NCBI GenBank assembly: GCA_964023275.1
Contig: OZ029914.1
Location: 50,794,530 to 50,858,529 of the forward strand
DNA length: 64,000 nt
Reading direction: 5' to 3'
Origin: Norana najaformis
Lineage: Eukaryota; Annelida; Clitellata; Crassiclitellata; Hormogastridae
This document shows, one piece after another, positions 1 through 11,350 of the stretch (within the stretch, counting starts at the first letter, position 1; each line of letters starts with the position of its first letter). The translations under genes were made by a program, and so were the position numbers. Under the pieces are notes generated by a model. That model was given only the letters and a program-made list of their open reading frames with translations, was not told where the DNA came from and ran no database searches.

Positions 1-470
1 TCTGTTCACTTTCTCGCACGAGATATTCGCAGAACTAGTCATATGCCCCAAACTGTCTTGGTTTTAGTAATGAATGCTTTGGCTTCTAGCCGACTTGAAT
101 ATTGTAACTCACTAATTTTTCTCTATGACTGAAAGAAATATGCACAGACTACAAATCGTTCAAAACTCTATGACCAAAGCTACAACAAAGTCCATAAATA
201 TCAGCATATTCCATTCATATCGCATTCTTACGCTGGCTGACCGTCGATCATGGAATCCAGCTAACCTTCTTCTGCTTCTTGTTTACCCCTCATACCAAGG
301 CCCTGTTCGGCTTTCGAGCGTTCTCGGTGGCTGGTCCAAGCTTGGGAATTCACTGCCCAGTTCTGTGCGTTCTATCAGTTCTTTAATATTACTCAGATCT
401 AAAATTAAGACATCTGTTTCGACTTACATACCAACCGTAATGTGACTTCTGCTTTCCATGACCTACATTG
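1..470 (+). pseudogene. Degenerate CR1/L2-like LINE, RT C-terminal relic
   Basis: The plus strand carries a broken reading of a non-LTR retrotransposon C-terminal region. Near 85-120 it reads SRLEYCNSL, and near 140-170 NMHRLQIVQNSM. These match the usual 'SRLDYCNSL...LQxVQNSAARL' stretch that follows the reverse transcriptase domain in CR1/L2-type LINEs. Several stops and frame changes interrupt it, so it is a dead fragment, and its 5' part lies outside the window. The open stretch at 125-445 is part of this relic and not an independent gene. Confidence 0.6.
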
Positions 471-529
471 GAGATTTCGAGTTTTTATGACGGTTTCGCT
501 TTAAGCGATTATCAACTGATGCCCGCAGC

Positions 530-1330
530 CATATGATAGCAAATCTATAATTATAAGTCACTGGATTGGTTAATTAGTCCGTAATGTTGCATCAGCCATG
601 CTTCTAATAACTGGCGCGATATGCGCATAGATCTATGTGGAATTACCACAAATTTGTGACGATTTTGCTAATTTTAGAGCTGTGAGGATGTTGTCTGAAT
701 AGTTCACGTTATGATGTCGCTCTTATTTCAGGGAATCTTACCTGACAAAAGGCAAACCAATCTATGCTGCCTAGATTTCCGGACAGTTAGGTTCTAGGTA
801 TGCACAATCCATGACCTGATACACTAACTGCAAATCCGGGCAAAATAGCAACTGTTCAGTTTATGTTCACCCAAACTGGTAGAATTATATCTTTTCACAT
901 ATACAGGAACGCTGTCCAATGACAGTCATCATTACGCAAAGTTTATGTTTTCTGGTCTGGTAAACATAAATGCCTGTATAAACTTCATATTAGGAGACAA
1001 GATGTTAAGAAATGCAATTTCGTAAAGATCTTGACCATGCACAGCTTCAAACCAATTTGTGCCAACATTGGCTGTTAAATTGGAACTGTGGCTGAAAATA
1101 TTACTAAGCTATCATTGAACAATCCGAATATCATTTGGACTAATCATGTGAAAAATATTACTTTGTTCTGCGCCTTCAAACAGTGGGCATGGCTTATGGT
1201 TGCCTCTAGCAGCCTCAGTCGCGGTGGCCGGCTAACGGCTTAAAGCTCCTTCTAGTTGACTATTGCTAACACTCGTTCCGATCAATCACAACTACTATGT
1301 GGAAGATGAGTTTCTAATAATCTAAGCGCG
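530..1330 (+). repeat. Dispersed repeat module R, copy 1
   Basis: This about 500-800-bp non-coding module recurs near 2690-3240, 20795-21013 (truncated), 22660-23200, 25730-26480, 55480-56050 and 58380-59090. Landmarks shared by the copies are a 'CATGACCTGA' word, 'AATGACAATCAT', 'GGAGAAACAAAA', 'AGCAAATTCATAAAGACC' and 'GCTAACGGCCTAAAGCT'. I see no coding capacity and no clear terminal inverted repeats. It may be internal DNA of an older element or simply part of the segmental duplicon. Confidence 0.6.
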
Positions 1331-1379
1331 GTCAGTATAATGTTCCCGGAATTTTGATAATGAACGTTTGACCTAATTG

Positions 1380-2200
1380 GTTAAACTATATTACATTAAG
1401 AGGCATCTGATGTTGAGAGAGAAATGGAACGACTACTTCTTTTAATTTTAAAGTGTTTATTGCACAAAAACGCTTTCCGGTCAGATTCATAAACAATAGC
1501 AGAGCGTTTAAAAATTGGATAAAAGCTCACGCTTAAGCAATTGAAAGATCTCTCTATTCCCTTTAAATCAACAAAGGGCTATAGTTATGTCTGAAAACAG
1601 ACGAGAACAGTGAACTAAACCTTGTCCTAAAATCGTTGGAGAATGCAAATATAAATGTGCGCTATAGGACATGTAGCCATCTGTTTCCAAAAATGTGAAC
1701 CACGATCCAAAAGTGAGCAGCTGGATTCTAATATCATATCTTGTATTAATGATGTCAATTTCAGAGCAAATACAACTCAAAGAAAGCCTTCACAGTGAAA
1801 TATACAAGTGAAACTACGAAATGCTTAGACTTATGTCACATTACGCAAACAACACAATACTAGTTATCATAATCGTTCAACTGTACTATTTATTTAAATA
1901 ATCCGCTAAAGCAAAGCAAATCAGTAAATGGTGATTTGTAAGTTATTCAGTCTATTTCCATAACGATAATAAATTATGGCTTCAAAACTTAACCAAGCAA
2001 AGTTATTGTACCATGGTAAATCGCTTCGCTTAACTCAATTTCTTATGTACGACATAACTATTAAGCCTCAATAGCACAATCTTACCTCATTAATGCAGAT
2101 ATGTGCTTTGCCTGACGGCCTGAGTTTAGAAAGTTAAAAAATGTTTGTTATCAGAGAGAGGCATAAAAGTGCAACATATTCTAAATATTCTCAAAGCTGT
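1380..2200 (+). repeat. Gene-flank duplicon fragment without a gene
   Basis: Starts with the T module (AAGAGGCA..TGATGTTGA, then AATTTTA..TTATTGCACAAAA) and continues with sequence resembling the 3' flanks of the BTB-Mab21 genes (compare 4960-6150, 30410-31640 and 59280-60640; shared words include GAAAACAGACGA and CAGTGAACTAA). No Mab21 coding sequence follows, so this is an orphan copy of the flank. No ORF is supported here. Confidence 0.5.
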
Positions 2201-2214
2201 TCGCCGATTTAAAA

Positions 2215-2356
2215 AAATAGTAATAATAATAATTAGAATAATAATAATGATGATGATTATGATGATGATGATAATGATAACAATAATAATAATAAGATAA
2301 TAATAATTTTAAAAAATAATAATGATGATAATAATAATAATAATATAGTAATAATA
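2215..2356 (+). repeat. (AAT)n/(GAT)n microsatellite
   Basis: About 140 bp of interrupted AAT and GAT triplets. It sits in the same position relative to the following module Q as the (GAT)n tracts at 20290-20465 and 22149-22330. Confidence 0.85.
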
Positions 2357-2359
2357 TGA

Positions 2360-3240
2360 ATAATAATTACAATATCATATTACTTTGGACTCAACCATTT
2401 CGCCATTATCGATGTAGAAAAAATACCGAATGTACGAAACGACGAGTTCTTTGCCTAAGCTTCATGGCATCAGATACCAAAACTCGTTCTTACTTTGATG
2501 TGCAATTTTCTTTGTTTCCCTTGGATTTCCGGCTATCTCACCACACTCGAAATTAAACTAAGATGTTCAGCGTATGAACTTCATCAGTTAATAAACTAAG
2601 GCAACTAGCAATGCTTAGCACACGGCTGGAAAGCCGGTCACAATTAATGAAGGCTTACTATAGACTCACTTTAGCCGTTGTTCTCATCATGGTTGCACTG
2701 TTATTTTCAGTGAATCTAACCTGACAGCCGGGCAAATCAGTCTGCCCTGCATAGATTTCCGGGACATTTAAATTCTATGGTATGCAACATAACCTGATAT
2801 TTGAGGTGTAAATCCGGACAAAACTTGCGACTATTAAATGTATGTTCACATGACCTGGTATAGGCCTAATAATTTCCTTTCACTTATCGAGCAATTCTGT
2901 CAAATGACAATCGTAATTATGCGAAGTGGTCCAGTAAGGAGAAACAAAATCGGGCATATAAATTTCATGTTTGGAGGAGAGATTTTGACTAAAGCAAATT
3001 CACAAAGACCCTGCGCAGTTTAAATCCCTTTTCAGGAAACACCGGCTACCAATTTCAATTTGTTGCCGAAAATATTAATAAGAATGGCATAAAATATCAA
3101 TGAATATGGGCGGGGCTAATAGCTGCATCGAGAGGCTTAAGCCGCGGTGGCTGTCTAACGGTTTAAAGATCCCTCTAGTTAACTGATACTACAAGTTAAT
3201 ATGATTCACAACCAATTACTTTGTTGGAGATAATCAGGGC
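2360..3240 (+). repeat. Repeat modules Q and R, copy 2
   Basis: Module Q (about 2360-2640; words GACGAGTTCTTTGCC and TGTGTAATTTTCTTTGTTTCCC or close variants) followed by module R. The same order is seen at 20470-21013, 22340-23200 and 55160-56050. No protein-coding signal is seen; the short ORFs here sit on repeat sequence. Confidence 0.6.
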
Positions 3241-4169
3241 GGGCCTTAGCCTCAGTGACTTCCCAGGCAAAGTATACGTTTTGTCGCCCCCTCCCCGACT
3301 CCACCTAATTACAAGCATTTTATAGTTTTTAATTATGCCATCCAAACACAGTAAATCTGAGGGCCGATACCTGACTTACTACTTCTCAACTCTAGGAAAA
3401 CAATAAGATCTGCTCAGAATAGACCTGTTTCTAAATTGTTTGCTAATGTAATCATGGAAATCATTTAAAATAGTATCGATCGATAATAATGGAAAGTGAT
3501 AAATTTGACATAATTTTTCTAGGAATAAGCATTACAACAACCGTTCTGCTTTTTGATACTAACTTCTGTTTGCAATTTTTTCTTACGAGATCGTGCACCC
3601 GATAATTTCTGACGTTTCATGGGTTTTGGCATTATGTCTAATTATTTCACTTTTATTAGCATTTTCATAAGACCAAATATATATAAACTCTGTATAATGA
3701 TCCATATTATAATTTTCAATTAAGATTTTCACAAATTAAGAGAACTCTATTAAAAACTAAAGATTAAACTACATTTGAAAAAGAATATAATTTGGCAATA
3801 AAACGTCTGCAAAAAAACAAAATAGAAAAGTTGCGAATAACTAGCGTATTTTCCGCAGTCGGTCGCGTGTTTTACTCGGGTGGACGTGTTTTTCTTCGTT
3901 TTTCTCGTGTCACACACTTTTGTTCCATCACTACGTAGAAGATGCCTATAAACGATAACTTGAAACGTATTATGTACACACATAGCCAACTACAAAGCCT
4001 CCCGCCTGCATACGATATGGGTCAACTTTTAACCGGTGCGTTGGTACACATATTGACTCATTTACTTACCCGACGGACAGCCTGAGGCTGCAGAGCTGGG
4101 CGCCGACGGAGACATGTTCACGGAACCTGGCTGCAATGGGATCGGATTTGTCTTCAGGAATCGCCCACT
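3241..4169. other. Interval with no recognised gene
   Basis: AT-rich from 3241 to 3830, then a less AT-rich stretch with several CpGs around 3840-4160. A short minus-strand ORF at 3750-3989 (79 codons) resembles nothing I know and has no supporting context. I see no gene, RNA gene or mobile-element terminus here. Confidence 0.5.
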
Positions 4170-4261
4170 CAGGCCGTCTCATAGCCATGACCAGACATCT
4201 AACACCTGCATTGGCCGAGTGCAACGCCGGCAACCTGTCCTTATTCGTCACTGTATAAACG

Positions 4262-4325
4262 TGGTAGGCAGTTACTGCGTAGGGACCTTGAGCAAGTCCT
4301 TCACTCACAATTTCATTAGTGATTA
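4262..4325 (+). repeat. SINE-1 fragment (CCTTGAGCAAG core)
   Basis: Contains GTAGGGACCTTGAGCAAGTC followed by CTTCACTCACAA. This is the conserved body of the SINE-1 family, which is complete at 20125-20290, 22000-22150 and 54945-55100. The tRNA-like head is not recognisable here. Confidence 0.6.
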
Positions 4326-4564
4326 AATAGCCCCATGCCGTGGCCAAATTGCTCTTAAGGAAAAATTTGAATTCAAATAAAAAATCATTGAAAGAATGAT
4401 CAAATAACATGAAAACATAAAACAATTTTTTGAGGAAAATGGTGCCCCTAAATTGTGGCGTTTCCGGCAACTGCCTGTTCTGCCTATACGTAAGACCGGC
4501 CCTGAAGATAATATTTTAATATCAGAGTCGGTGAACCCAGGAAATATTTCTACTGGCACACTTT

Positions 4565-4862
4565 TATTAGGCCTACTTATTAAATTAAGAGGCAGCCGAT
4601 GTTGACTAAACAATTAGAACAATTAGCCAATTTCATTTTTTATTAGGCCTACTTATTAAAATAACAGGCAGCTGATGTTGACTAAAGAATTAAAACCATT
4701 AGCCAATTTTTTTTATTAGGCCTACTTATTAAATTAAGAGGCAGCCGATGTTGACTAAACAATTAGAACTATTAGCTTTTTTTATTTTTTATTAGGCTAC
4801 TTATTTAAATTAACAGGCAGCTGATGTTGACTAAAGAATTAGAACTTTTAGTCAATTTTATT
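4565..4862 (+). repeat. Four-unit minisatellite with two-unit higher order
   Basis: Four units begin with TATTAGG at 4565, 4641, 4714 and 4790 (spacings 76, 73 and 76 bp). Units 1 and 3 share AAGAGGCAGCCG and CTAAACAATTAG. Units 2 and 4 share AACAGGCAGCTG and CTAAAGAATTA. The array therefore looks like a duplicated dimer. Each unit is a piece of the T module found elsewhere in the window. Confidence 0.85.
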
Positions 4863-6156
4863 TTTAAAGTTCTTATTGACTTTCCACTCAACAATACTAA
4901 CAATGATACAACGTTTAAAGAACTTGATTAAAGATAAAGCTTAAACTTGACTCGTCTCTAAATTTATCAACACAGGATAACATCTGCGTATGAAAGCAGA
5001 TGACAAGAGTGGACTAATTAGTTTCTTAATAACGCTGATCAATGAGAAGATAAATATGAATTTTAGCACTTGAAACCAACTGATCCCGAAACTTTGTTCG
5101 CGACCCTAAAATGAAGAGCTGAATCCCGAAATCATATTTCGTATTAATTATGCCGAAGTTATGAAACAAATGTAGACTCAGTGGGTCGCAATGTGACTAA
5201 TACGCACAGTTTACTTCCCACGTCTACCATATCAATATTCATAGGCTTAACATAGGTCAAAGTAACTAGGGCCAATACCACAATGACAGGTTTGAGGCTT
5301 ATTCCGAGTTAAGCCACTTTAAATCGATTTCTATGATCTACCTGGATGTGCTGCTTCTTGTGGTTAAAGACTTGAACAAAATTTCTTAAGGAATGGGAGT
5401 TTCAGAAGAGGATCTAATCTGAACAATCTGCGTCACCAGGCGAGTGCTCAACTTTTAAACCAACGTCTTAGTGAACAAGACCCAAATTGGTCCAGCTCTA
5501 AACAGAACATAAAGAAAGCCTACACACTGGAAAATACAAGTAAAAATTCGGGTGGGTAGACTTACATTACATTATGCAGACGGTATAGTTCCAGTAATTA
5601 GAATCGTTAAACTGTTCAAATTATAGTATAAGAATCCGCAAAAGCAAAGCAATAGATGACAAATTTGTTAGTTTTTCAATACATTGGCAAACCCGACAAT
5701 AAATTAGGGCTTCAAAACTTAACTAAGAAAACTGAAAAGTAATTGCACCTAGGTTAATTGCTTCACCTTGACTTAATTTATTATGTACGGTAAAAATTAT
5801 GTAGCGGCAATACCGATATCATTATTTAATAATGGCTTCTTAACGCAAAAATATATGCCTTGCCTGACTTAGCGAAAATTCATACCGTCTTGAAATGTGC
5901 GTCATCAGCGGGAGATATACAAATGCCAGATTTTCTAGCTTTCTAACAGGTTTGAAAAAGTCTTGTACTTGGCGATGCATTATCGAGAGGCTATGTACAA
6001 TGTCTGGTTTTATTTTAAATCAGAAAACTGAAAGAAAATGCTGACAAATAATTTGTACGCTATTTTGAACGTTACTGGCTTGAAAATGAAACAGTGACGC
6101 TTAGTTTCTCTTCTCCCACAAGAATCATTTCTACTTTTCGCCTTCGACATATATTT
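4863..6156 (-). repeat. 3' flank module of pseudogene A
   Basis: Sequence downstream (on the minus strand) of pseudogene A. It matches the 3' flanks of gene B (30410-31638) and gene C (59280-60644), with shared words such as GCAGCAATACCG/GCGGCAATACCG-TTATCATTAT, GCAAACTGA and GGAGATATA. The duplications that made the family therefore carried about 1.2 kb of downstream DNA. No gene is seen in it. Confidence 0.6.
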
Positions 6157-9121
6157 TTAGTCTGTAACGCTGTTTATACCCTGATGTTGTTGAAGTCTTT
6201 GTTGAAGGAAGCACCGAATGATGTGCTCAAAAGGAAGACTGCTTTGCATTTTCTTGAATTCAAGCATTACTTCTGAGCATGAAGGATTGCAGTCCATCAG
6301 GCATCTCACTTTCAAATATCTTGCCAGAAAATGTCTTCCAAGAAAATAATGACATTTTACAACTAAAGCCGTCGAAAGAACTACTGAAGATAAAAAATTC
6401 TCCGAGTCAACCTTTCCGTCAAAAAAGTGCTCAAATGTCCGTTCATTTTTACCTTCTATTTTCCGCCGTTCTTCAGTATTTAAAGGCGATAAATAGTAAA
6501 AAAGTCTGTGAAATCCAAGTAAACTTTGAATGTCTCTGTCGAAATAAGAGTGAAGCGGTGGCAACACCATTACATTTGCAAATGTACGTTCCTTCACGAT
6601 CATCTGAGGATCAGGTTGATTGAGAATTCGTTCACACAAATCCAAAACTTCAGGATATTGACGACATTTGTATAGATACGCAGCACGGTAACAGTCAACT
6701 ACATTGCAATGAATGTCAAAGTCATTAGAGAGTGCATTGTAAAAGGATGTCATATTTTCCTAAGGCAAATTCCATGAGCGTTTGAATTAATTCGTCATTT
6801 AGAAAAGAACTGTCACTGGTCTCCTCTAATTTATTAACTGGTTTGGCTCTCTGATATACGAATACAGCACGATAGGTCTCTCCAAGCGATGTCTGTTTCA
6901 ACATACTCATTAACATTTCATCCATCTCCTTTGACATTTCACAAGGTTTCCTTTTTGTTGTAATCATTAAAAATGCATCCAACGGAAACTTTGGAGTTTC
7001 CCAATCGCCGGTTAGTGGAAAAGCTCTAGGTCTTCTTTCATCTGATGAAATTATTAAATACTGAGCAAACACCTCTGGTGAAAGACGGTAATCAAGAAGA
7101 TATCGTCTCCTATTGAAAATCGAATTCTCTCGAATGTACCTGAAAAGCAGGTAAAATCCAATTATTCTAACTATGTCGTCATAATAGAACAAACAGCCAG
7201 CATTCAGCGTTTCGACTTCTTTCTTGTCTTCCGCCCAGCGTTTGATTCATGATCACTTTCGTGCAAAGGTCAATAGCAGACTCGTATTCTGATGCTTCAA
7301 AATCAAGAGCAGCCATGTAAGCTAACGATGCACTGGCGATACTTTCAGATTTAGAATCCTCACATTCTAAAGCTTTCCTTAGAAGTCCTCTGGACATTTT
7401 TGACACAAGTTTAAATTCTAGATGACCATTTGATCCAGTTAAGCACTCCATCAGATCATGAGCATTTAGGAAATAGGAATGGCTTCTACTTAGAACGGTT
7501 TTCCTTGGTTTTGGATAGATGTGGTGCTTGGACCTTACAAACTTTGGTTTAACTGAAACCATTCTGATTACATCAACCAACCATTCGCTATCGTTTTGCA
7601 TTTGTGAACAATCTAATAGATGGGCAGCAACCAATGTAAGCAGCATCGACTCATAGTGTGTATAACAAGATTCAATCTCTCTTGATGGCATAAAATGATC
7701 AAAAGGGAAAAAACATGAGGAATTTCTCAAAAGGTATTTCAATAAATCGAAGAATGCATCTGCGAATAATCCTTCCTTCACTGACATATTTATGAGTTGA
7801 ATACCAAATTCGAATTTGAGCGTAAAATAGACGTCGATAGATTTGGGTTTCTGTGCTTCCAGGGCTGCACAGACGTACAACAAACAGTCACAAAATCTCA
7901 GTGAGGGTATCGAGTGGTGACTGGCATTGAATATATGAGCTGCAACTGGCGTCATGTAATGTTCCGCAAACCAAAGACTTAATATTTCGGCATTGCAAAA
8001 TTTGATCAATATCTCTGCAGTTTCGTCAACGATCTTTCGGTTAAGGTGCTTATGGAACAAATTTGCTTCAGGAATAAAATAGTTGGGACATTCTGTCTTT
8101 CTTAGCCATTTCGCCAGTTTTCCTAATAAATTACAGCAGATTGCAATAACAGAAGTGGAATTCCACCATTCCGGTGACATCTCTTCACAACTCCATAACA
8201 TCAATGTCTTTAAATGGTATGTGCAGAGAACTTCATCTTCCTTTGGACAATCCTTTTTGATCAATTCCCTCTTGGCGAAGAATCTGAGCATATGATAGAC
8301 AATCTGCTGAACTGAAGTCCAACTCTGGAGTAAAATTACTTCCGCAACTGAAAATGACAGCCGGCACTGGTGAACATCATATCTACAAGCTGGGTGTTTA
8401 GCATACACCACATGACAACCATTTTGTACCACCTCGCGGATCGTGGCAATAGTTGGCCATTCGTAATTTCTTTGTCGAAAAGGCCAATTTTTGGCTTGTT
8501 TTGGCCACTGTGGGCACCGCATGCTGTCAACGGAATCGTTTGAAACGATAAAATTGTTAAATGGGGCAAAACCCTTAATCGCTGGACCAGCCATGACAAT
8601 TTTTGCACCTGTATCACAATCATTATTCTTAAACATAGCTGGGATTTCTGATGTGAAACTTTCTGGGTCGTTAGCCCTAACCTCTAAAAATTGTAAGATT
8701 TTGCGATCCCAGTTATAGATTATGTATCCAAAACGTCGAAGTCGTATAAAAGCCGGATAATCATGGTATGGTTCAATTACATAGCAGGCAATTGTGTAAG
8801 AGATATCACGGACATCATATGGGAAAAATGGATTTTCATCTGTAAAGGCTAGTTCATTCGGCTTTAACTTCAAGATATCAACATCGCCGATGCACGAATG
8901 TAGTGGCTGAATAAAGAACTCAGTAATGCTACCACTTACAATTCCATGCGACTCTCCGTCCGCAAAATGCAAATGCTTGCCTAGATAAACGTCAGTGTGG
9001 GACTTTGGAAGCACTCGACATGTACCGACGATGAATGCCGATACATTGTCTTCCATTGATTCCATAAGAATCTAAAGAGCAACTGTCAACATTAGAATCA
9101 TCGTCATGGATTTCTTTGTCA
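6157..9121 (-). pseudogene. BTB-less Mab21/cGAS-like paralogue A, frameshifted
   Basis: Minus-strand paralogue of genes B and C. The main open stretch (9065 to 7179, 628 codons) carries the nucleotidyltransferase-like signature GS at residues 45-46 and DVD at 61-63, then the Mab-21 hallmark CRLSFSVAE and the helical half with CPNYFIPEANLFH. Relative to gene B, a 1-bp insertion near 7235 (after NQT) shifts the frame into 7192-6725, and another 1-bp insertion near 6757 (in the FALG/ENMTSFYNA region) shifts it into 6753-6157. Homology to B and C stops at about 9121, where an (ATT)n tract and transposon debris begin. The BTB domain and basic linker are therefore missing, and the 9066-9121 stretch is itself out of frame. 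Seen: truncation and shifts. Inferred: a pseudogene, unless the shifts are sequencing errors and a different first exon is used. The nucleotidyltransferase part has no internal stop, so decay may be recent. Confidence 0.8.
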
Positions 9122-9215
9122 TGTTATTACTGTAATTGTTATTCTAATCTTTATAATTATTCTAATTATTATTATTCTACCTATTATTATTATTGTTATA
9201 ATCAAGGTCTTCTTC
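9122..9215 (+). repeat. (ATT)n microsatellite at pseudogene breakpoint
   Basis: Imperfect ATT/TTA triplets that begin exactly where homology of pseudogene A to its paralogues ends. Microsatellites of this kind often terminate LINE copies in this window. Confidence 0.7.
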
Positions 9216-9715
9216 GACAACAATACAACGAAGAACAAGACGGCGCTTACAGATGAAATCAAAGAAGGAGAGAAGAGGTGTCTGAAGCCAAGATAAAAGA
9301 AAAGGAGAGAACCTGGAACTGGTTGTCGAGACCCAGACGACGGGCCCCAACCGGTCCTCTGGGTCAAGGAGCCACGCCGCCTGACGGTCAGCCGGCGGGT
9401 CGAGGTCGAGGAAACGCCGACGTTCGGGTCAGTGAAGCCCACGACGCAGGCGCCTTCGAAGCAGACGACGACGGCGATGAAGAGGAGGGAATTGGTGGTG
9501 CTGGATGTTCGTCCGATCCGCACCGGAAGACCTCGCGCTCCATCGAAGAAATGCCGACAGAACGCGTTACACTTACGCGACCGCTAACTCAGGGTTGCTT
9601 CTTCACCACGGCGCTTAAAGACAAGACCACGAGATTCGGAGGTGCAGCTAGTCGACCTGTTTCCAACGTGCCAGCCTGGACGCCACAGCAGCTCTAGTTG
9701 CTCCAGCAACAATAA
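9216..9715. other. GC-richer unrecognised segment
   Basis: Clearly richer in CpG and GC than its surroundings. The plus strand is open from 9278 to 9697 (139 codons; Arg-, Gly- and Asp/Glu-rich), and the minus strand is partly open too. I recognise no domain. It lies between the 5' breakpoint of pseudogene A and the 3' end of an R2-like LINE, so transposon 5' or 3' untranslated DNA is likely. Confidence 0.35.
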
Positions 9716-10734
9716 TAATATTAATAATTTTTATTATGTAAATATTTTCGTTAACAAAGGCTACTATTAGTTACATTAACTACAACTATAAAGAGAATAG
9801 ATCGTCATCAATTCTCGGCTCCCTTGAGGTATCCAAACGCGCCCCTGAAAGCAATGGCATTATAACGCTGTGTGCAAATTGAAAGGTGCTGAAAGAGATG
9901 GATTGTCTCACGTGGATCACCAGAAACAGCAGTTATTCGGCGACAAAATTCAGAAATAAATTCAAGACCTGTCAGGTTAAATGGCCCCAATGTCTCAAAT
10001 GCAACTAGGACAAAGTTGTGTGATGGAGGGATACTTGAGTATTTTGCGCATTTACGAATTGCAGCTTGCTCTGCTGCCTCCTGGTGACGCTGATATCAGA
10101 TGAATGTATGACGTCCCACAGCGGTGGACATTTGTCAAGTCCCATGCCAGATATTTGCCAGACGACTACGGTACCAGCGTTGCTCCGTCCGGTCGTTTTC
10201 CATTATTACGAAGCAGACAGACGGCTCCTCAGAGCTAGGGACGTCTGCCTTTCGAATTGCTCTCCAGATGATGTCGTTCATGGCGTAGTGTCTGCTGGTA
10301 CGACCACTTGCCATTTTGTCCCAGGCACTCTGCTTTGCAGGTATTGGTTCTGAAATCGCAGGCAACGACAAACTGCGGGCTGCAATGATCTCGCTCTTGT
10401 ATATGTCTGACCAGGCTTCACATCCGAGTATGGCTGACTCTAATGTCTGGGTTGATGCAGCTGATGCTAAGTAAGCAGATGAAGCCAGCATCGATACCCC
10501 TCTAACACCAAGACCTTCATCTCTGATTGGAAGAATGACTTGCTTCCACTGAATGTCATCGAGTTTAACATATAGGATCAGTTCCAAACCACGACGCATC
10601 TGTTTGTCCATTTCCTCCAGTAAGGGATGACCAAAGCATGGAGCAGAGCGCAGCACATAGGACAGCTTTTCAGCATGATCGTAGTAACACCAGGGCACTT
10701 TGTGCTTGAAGACCTGTCAGATCTGCGTTAGATA
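9716..10734 (-). pseudogene. R2-like LINE relic copy 1, C-terminal part
   Basis: The minus strand encodes the C-terminal part of a non-LTR retrotransposon polyprotein. Around 10698-10440 it reads LSYVLRSAPCF...LPIRDEGLGVRGVSMLASSAYLASAAST. This resembles the block 'LRSSPCF...LPVxxGGLGIRxxxxLAxxAFLASAAS' in proteins usually annotated as R2DM-like. Around 9990-9810 it reads GPFNLTGLEFISEFCRRI...RETIHLFQHLSICTQRYNAIAFRGAF, the usual extreme C-terminus. An in-frame gap and stops show decay. It is continuous with 11351-12360 on the other side of a nested insertion. Related truncated copies lie at 35400-36715 and 36890-37200. Confidence 0.75.
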
Positions 10735-11350
10735 AGGGTTATACGTCGAAACCTGTCCTATTGCCCAGCTGTCACGCTAGTCCATTTCCTTCATCATCAC
10801 GCGTCTGGACTACTGCAACTCCATCCTGGTCGGCTTGCCTAAATTCCGCATCCGTCAGCTCCAGTCTGTCCTCAGCTGTGCTGCTCGGCTCGTCGCTGGT
10901 ACGTCCAGATTCTCGCATATTTCTGCCTACATACGAGACGCCCTACTTTGGCTTCCAGTTGAGAAGAGGGTACAGTTCAAAATATTCCTCATGGTCAGGT
11001 CCTCGATTATAGGCTCAGCGTCGGATTATATCAATGAGCTCATCAAGCCGGTTGCTGATCAACCTGGTCGACGGAGACTAAGATCGGCGACTCATGGTCA
11101 TCTCACTGTATCGCTTTCTCGCACATCTTCTCGGGGGGGAGTGCCTTCTCCACTGTGGGGCCGTCTCTGTGGAATACTCTTCCACCAGACATCCGATCCC
11201 TCGCCTGTTCAACAGTTCAAGAAACAGTTTCTGCCCGTCTCAAGACGTTCCTCTTTAGAGACCGTTAGGTAGCCGTGCTGCAGCCCCTTTGTGAGTTACT
11301 TAAAAGGCGCTTTATAAATTTAGTGATACATACATACATACATACATCTT
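10735..11350 (+). mobile_element. Nested CR1/L2-like LINE 3' end
   Basis: A plus-strand fragment splits the R2-like LINE. Residues IRQLQSVLSCAARLVAGTSR and ISAYIRDALLWLPVEKRVQFKI (near 10850-10990) match the CR1/L2 post-RT region 'LQxVLNxxARLI...IRxxLHWLPxxxRIxFKI'. The 3' end reads GGCGCTTTATAAAT and closes with an (ACAT)n tail near 11330-11350, as expected for this LINE class. A possible imperfect target duplication is TTTGTGCTTGAAG (before) against TTTTGCCTCTTGAAG (after). The family differs from the near-intact LINE at 37.3-40.7 kb. Confidence 0.75.

Noticed and set aside
4066..4613. Overlapping minus-strand ORFs near 4.1-4.6 kb
   Set aside because: They run through a SINE fragment and repeat DNA, and have no domain or paralogue support.
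4565..4862. CRISPR-like array
   Set aside because: Units abut with no unique spacers, and the genome is eukaryotic, so it is a minisatellite.
6725..7192. Programmed frameshifting in paralogue A
   Set aside because: Both shifts are single inserted bases relative to intact B and C, with no slippery site seen, so decay or a read error is simpler.
9278..9697. Arg/Gly/Asp-rich plus-strand ORF
   Set aside because: Sits between two transposon boundaries in GC-richer DNA. No motif is present, and open frames are expected from the low stop-codon density.
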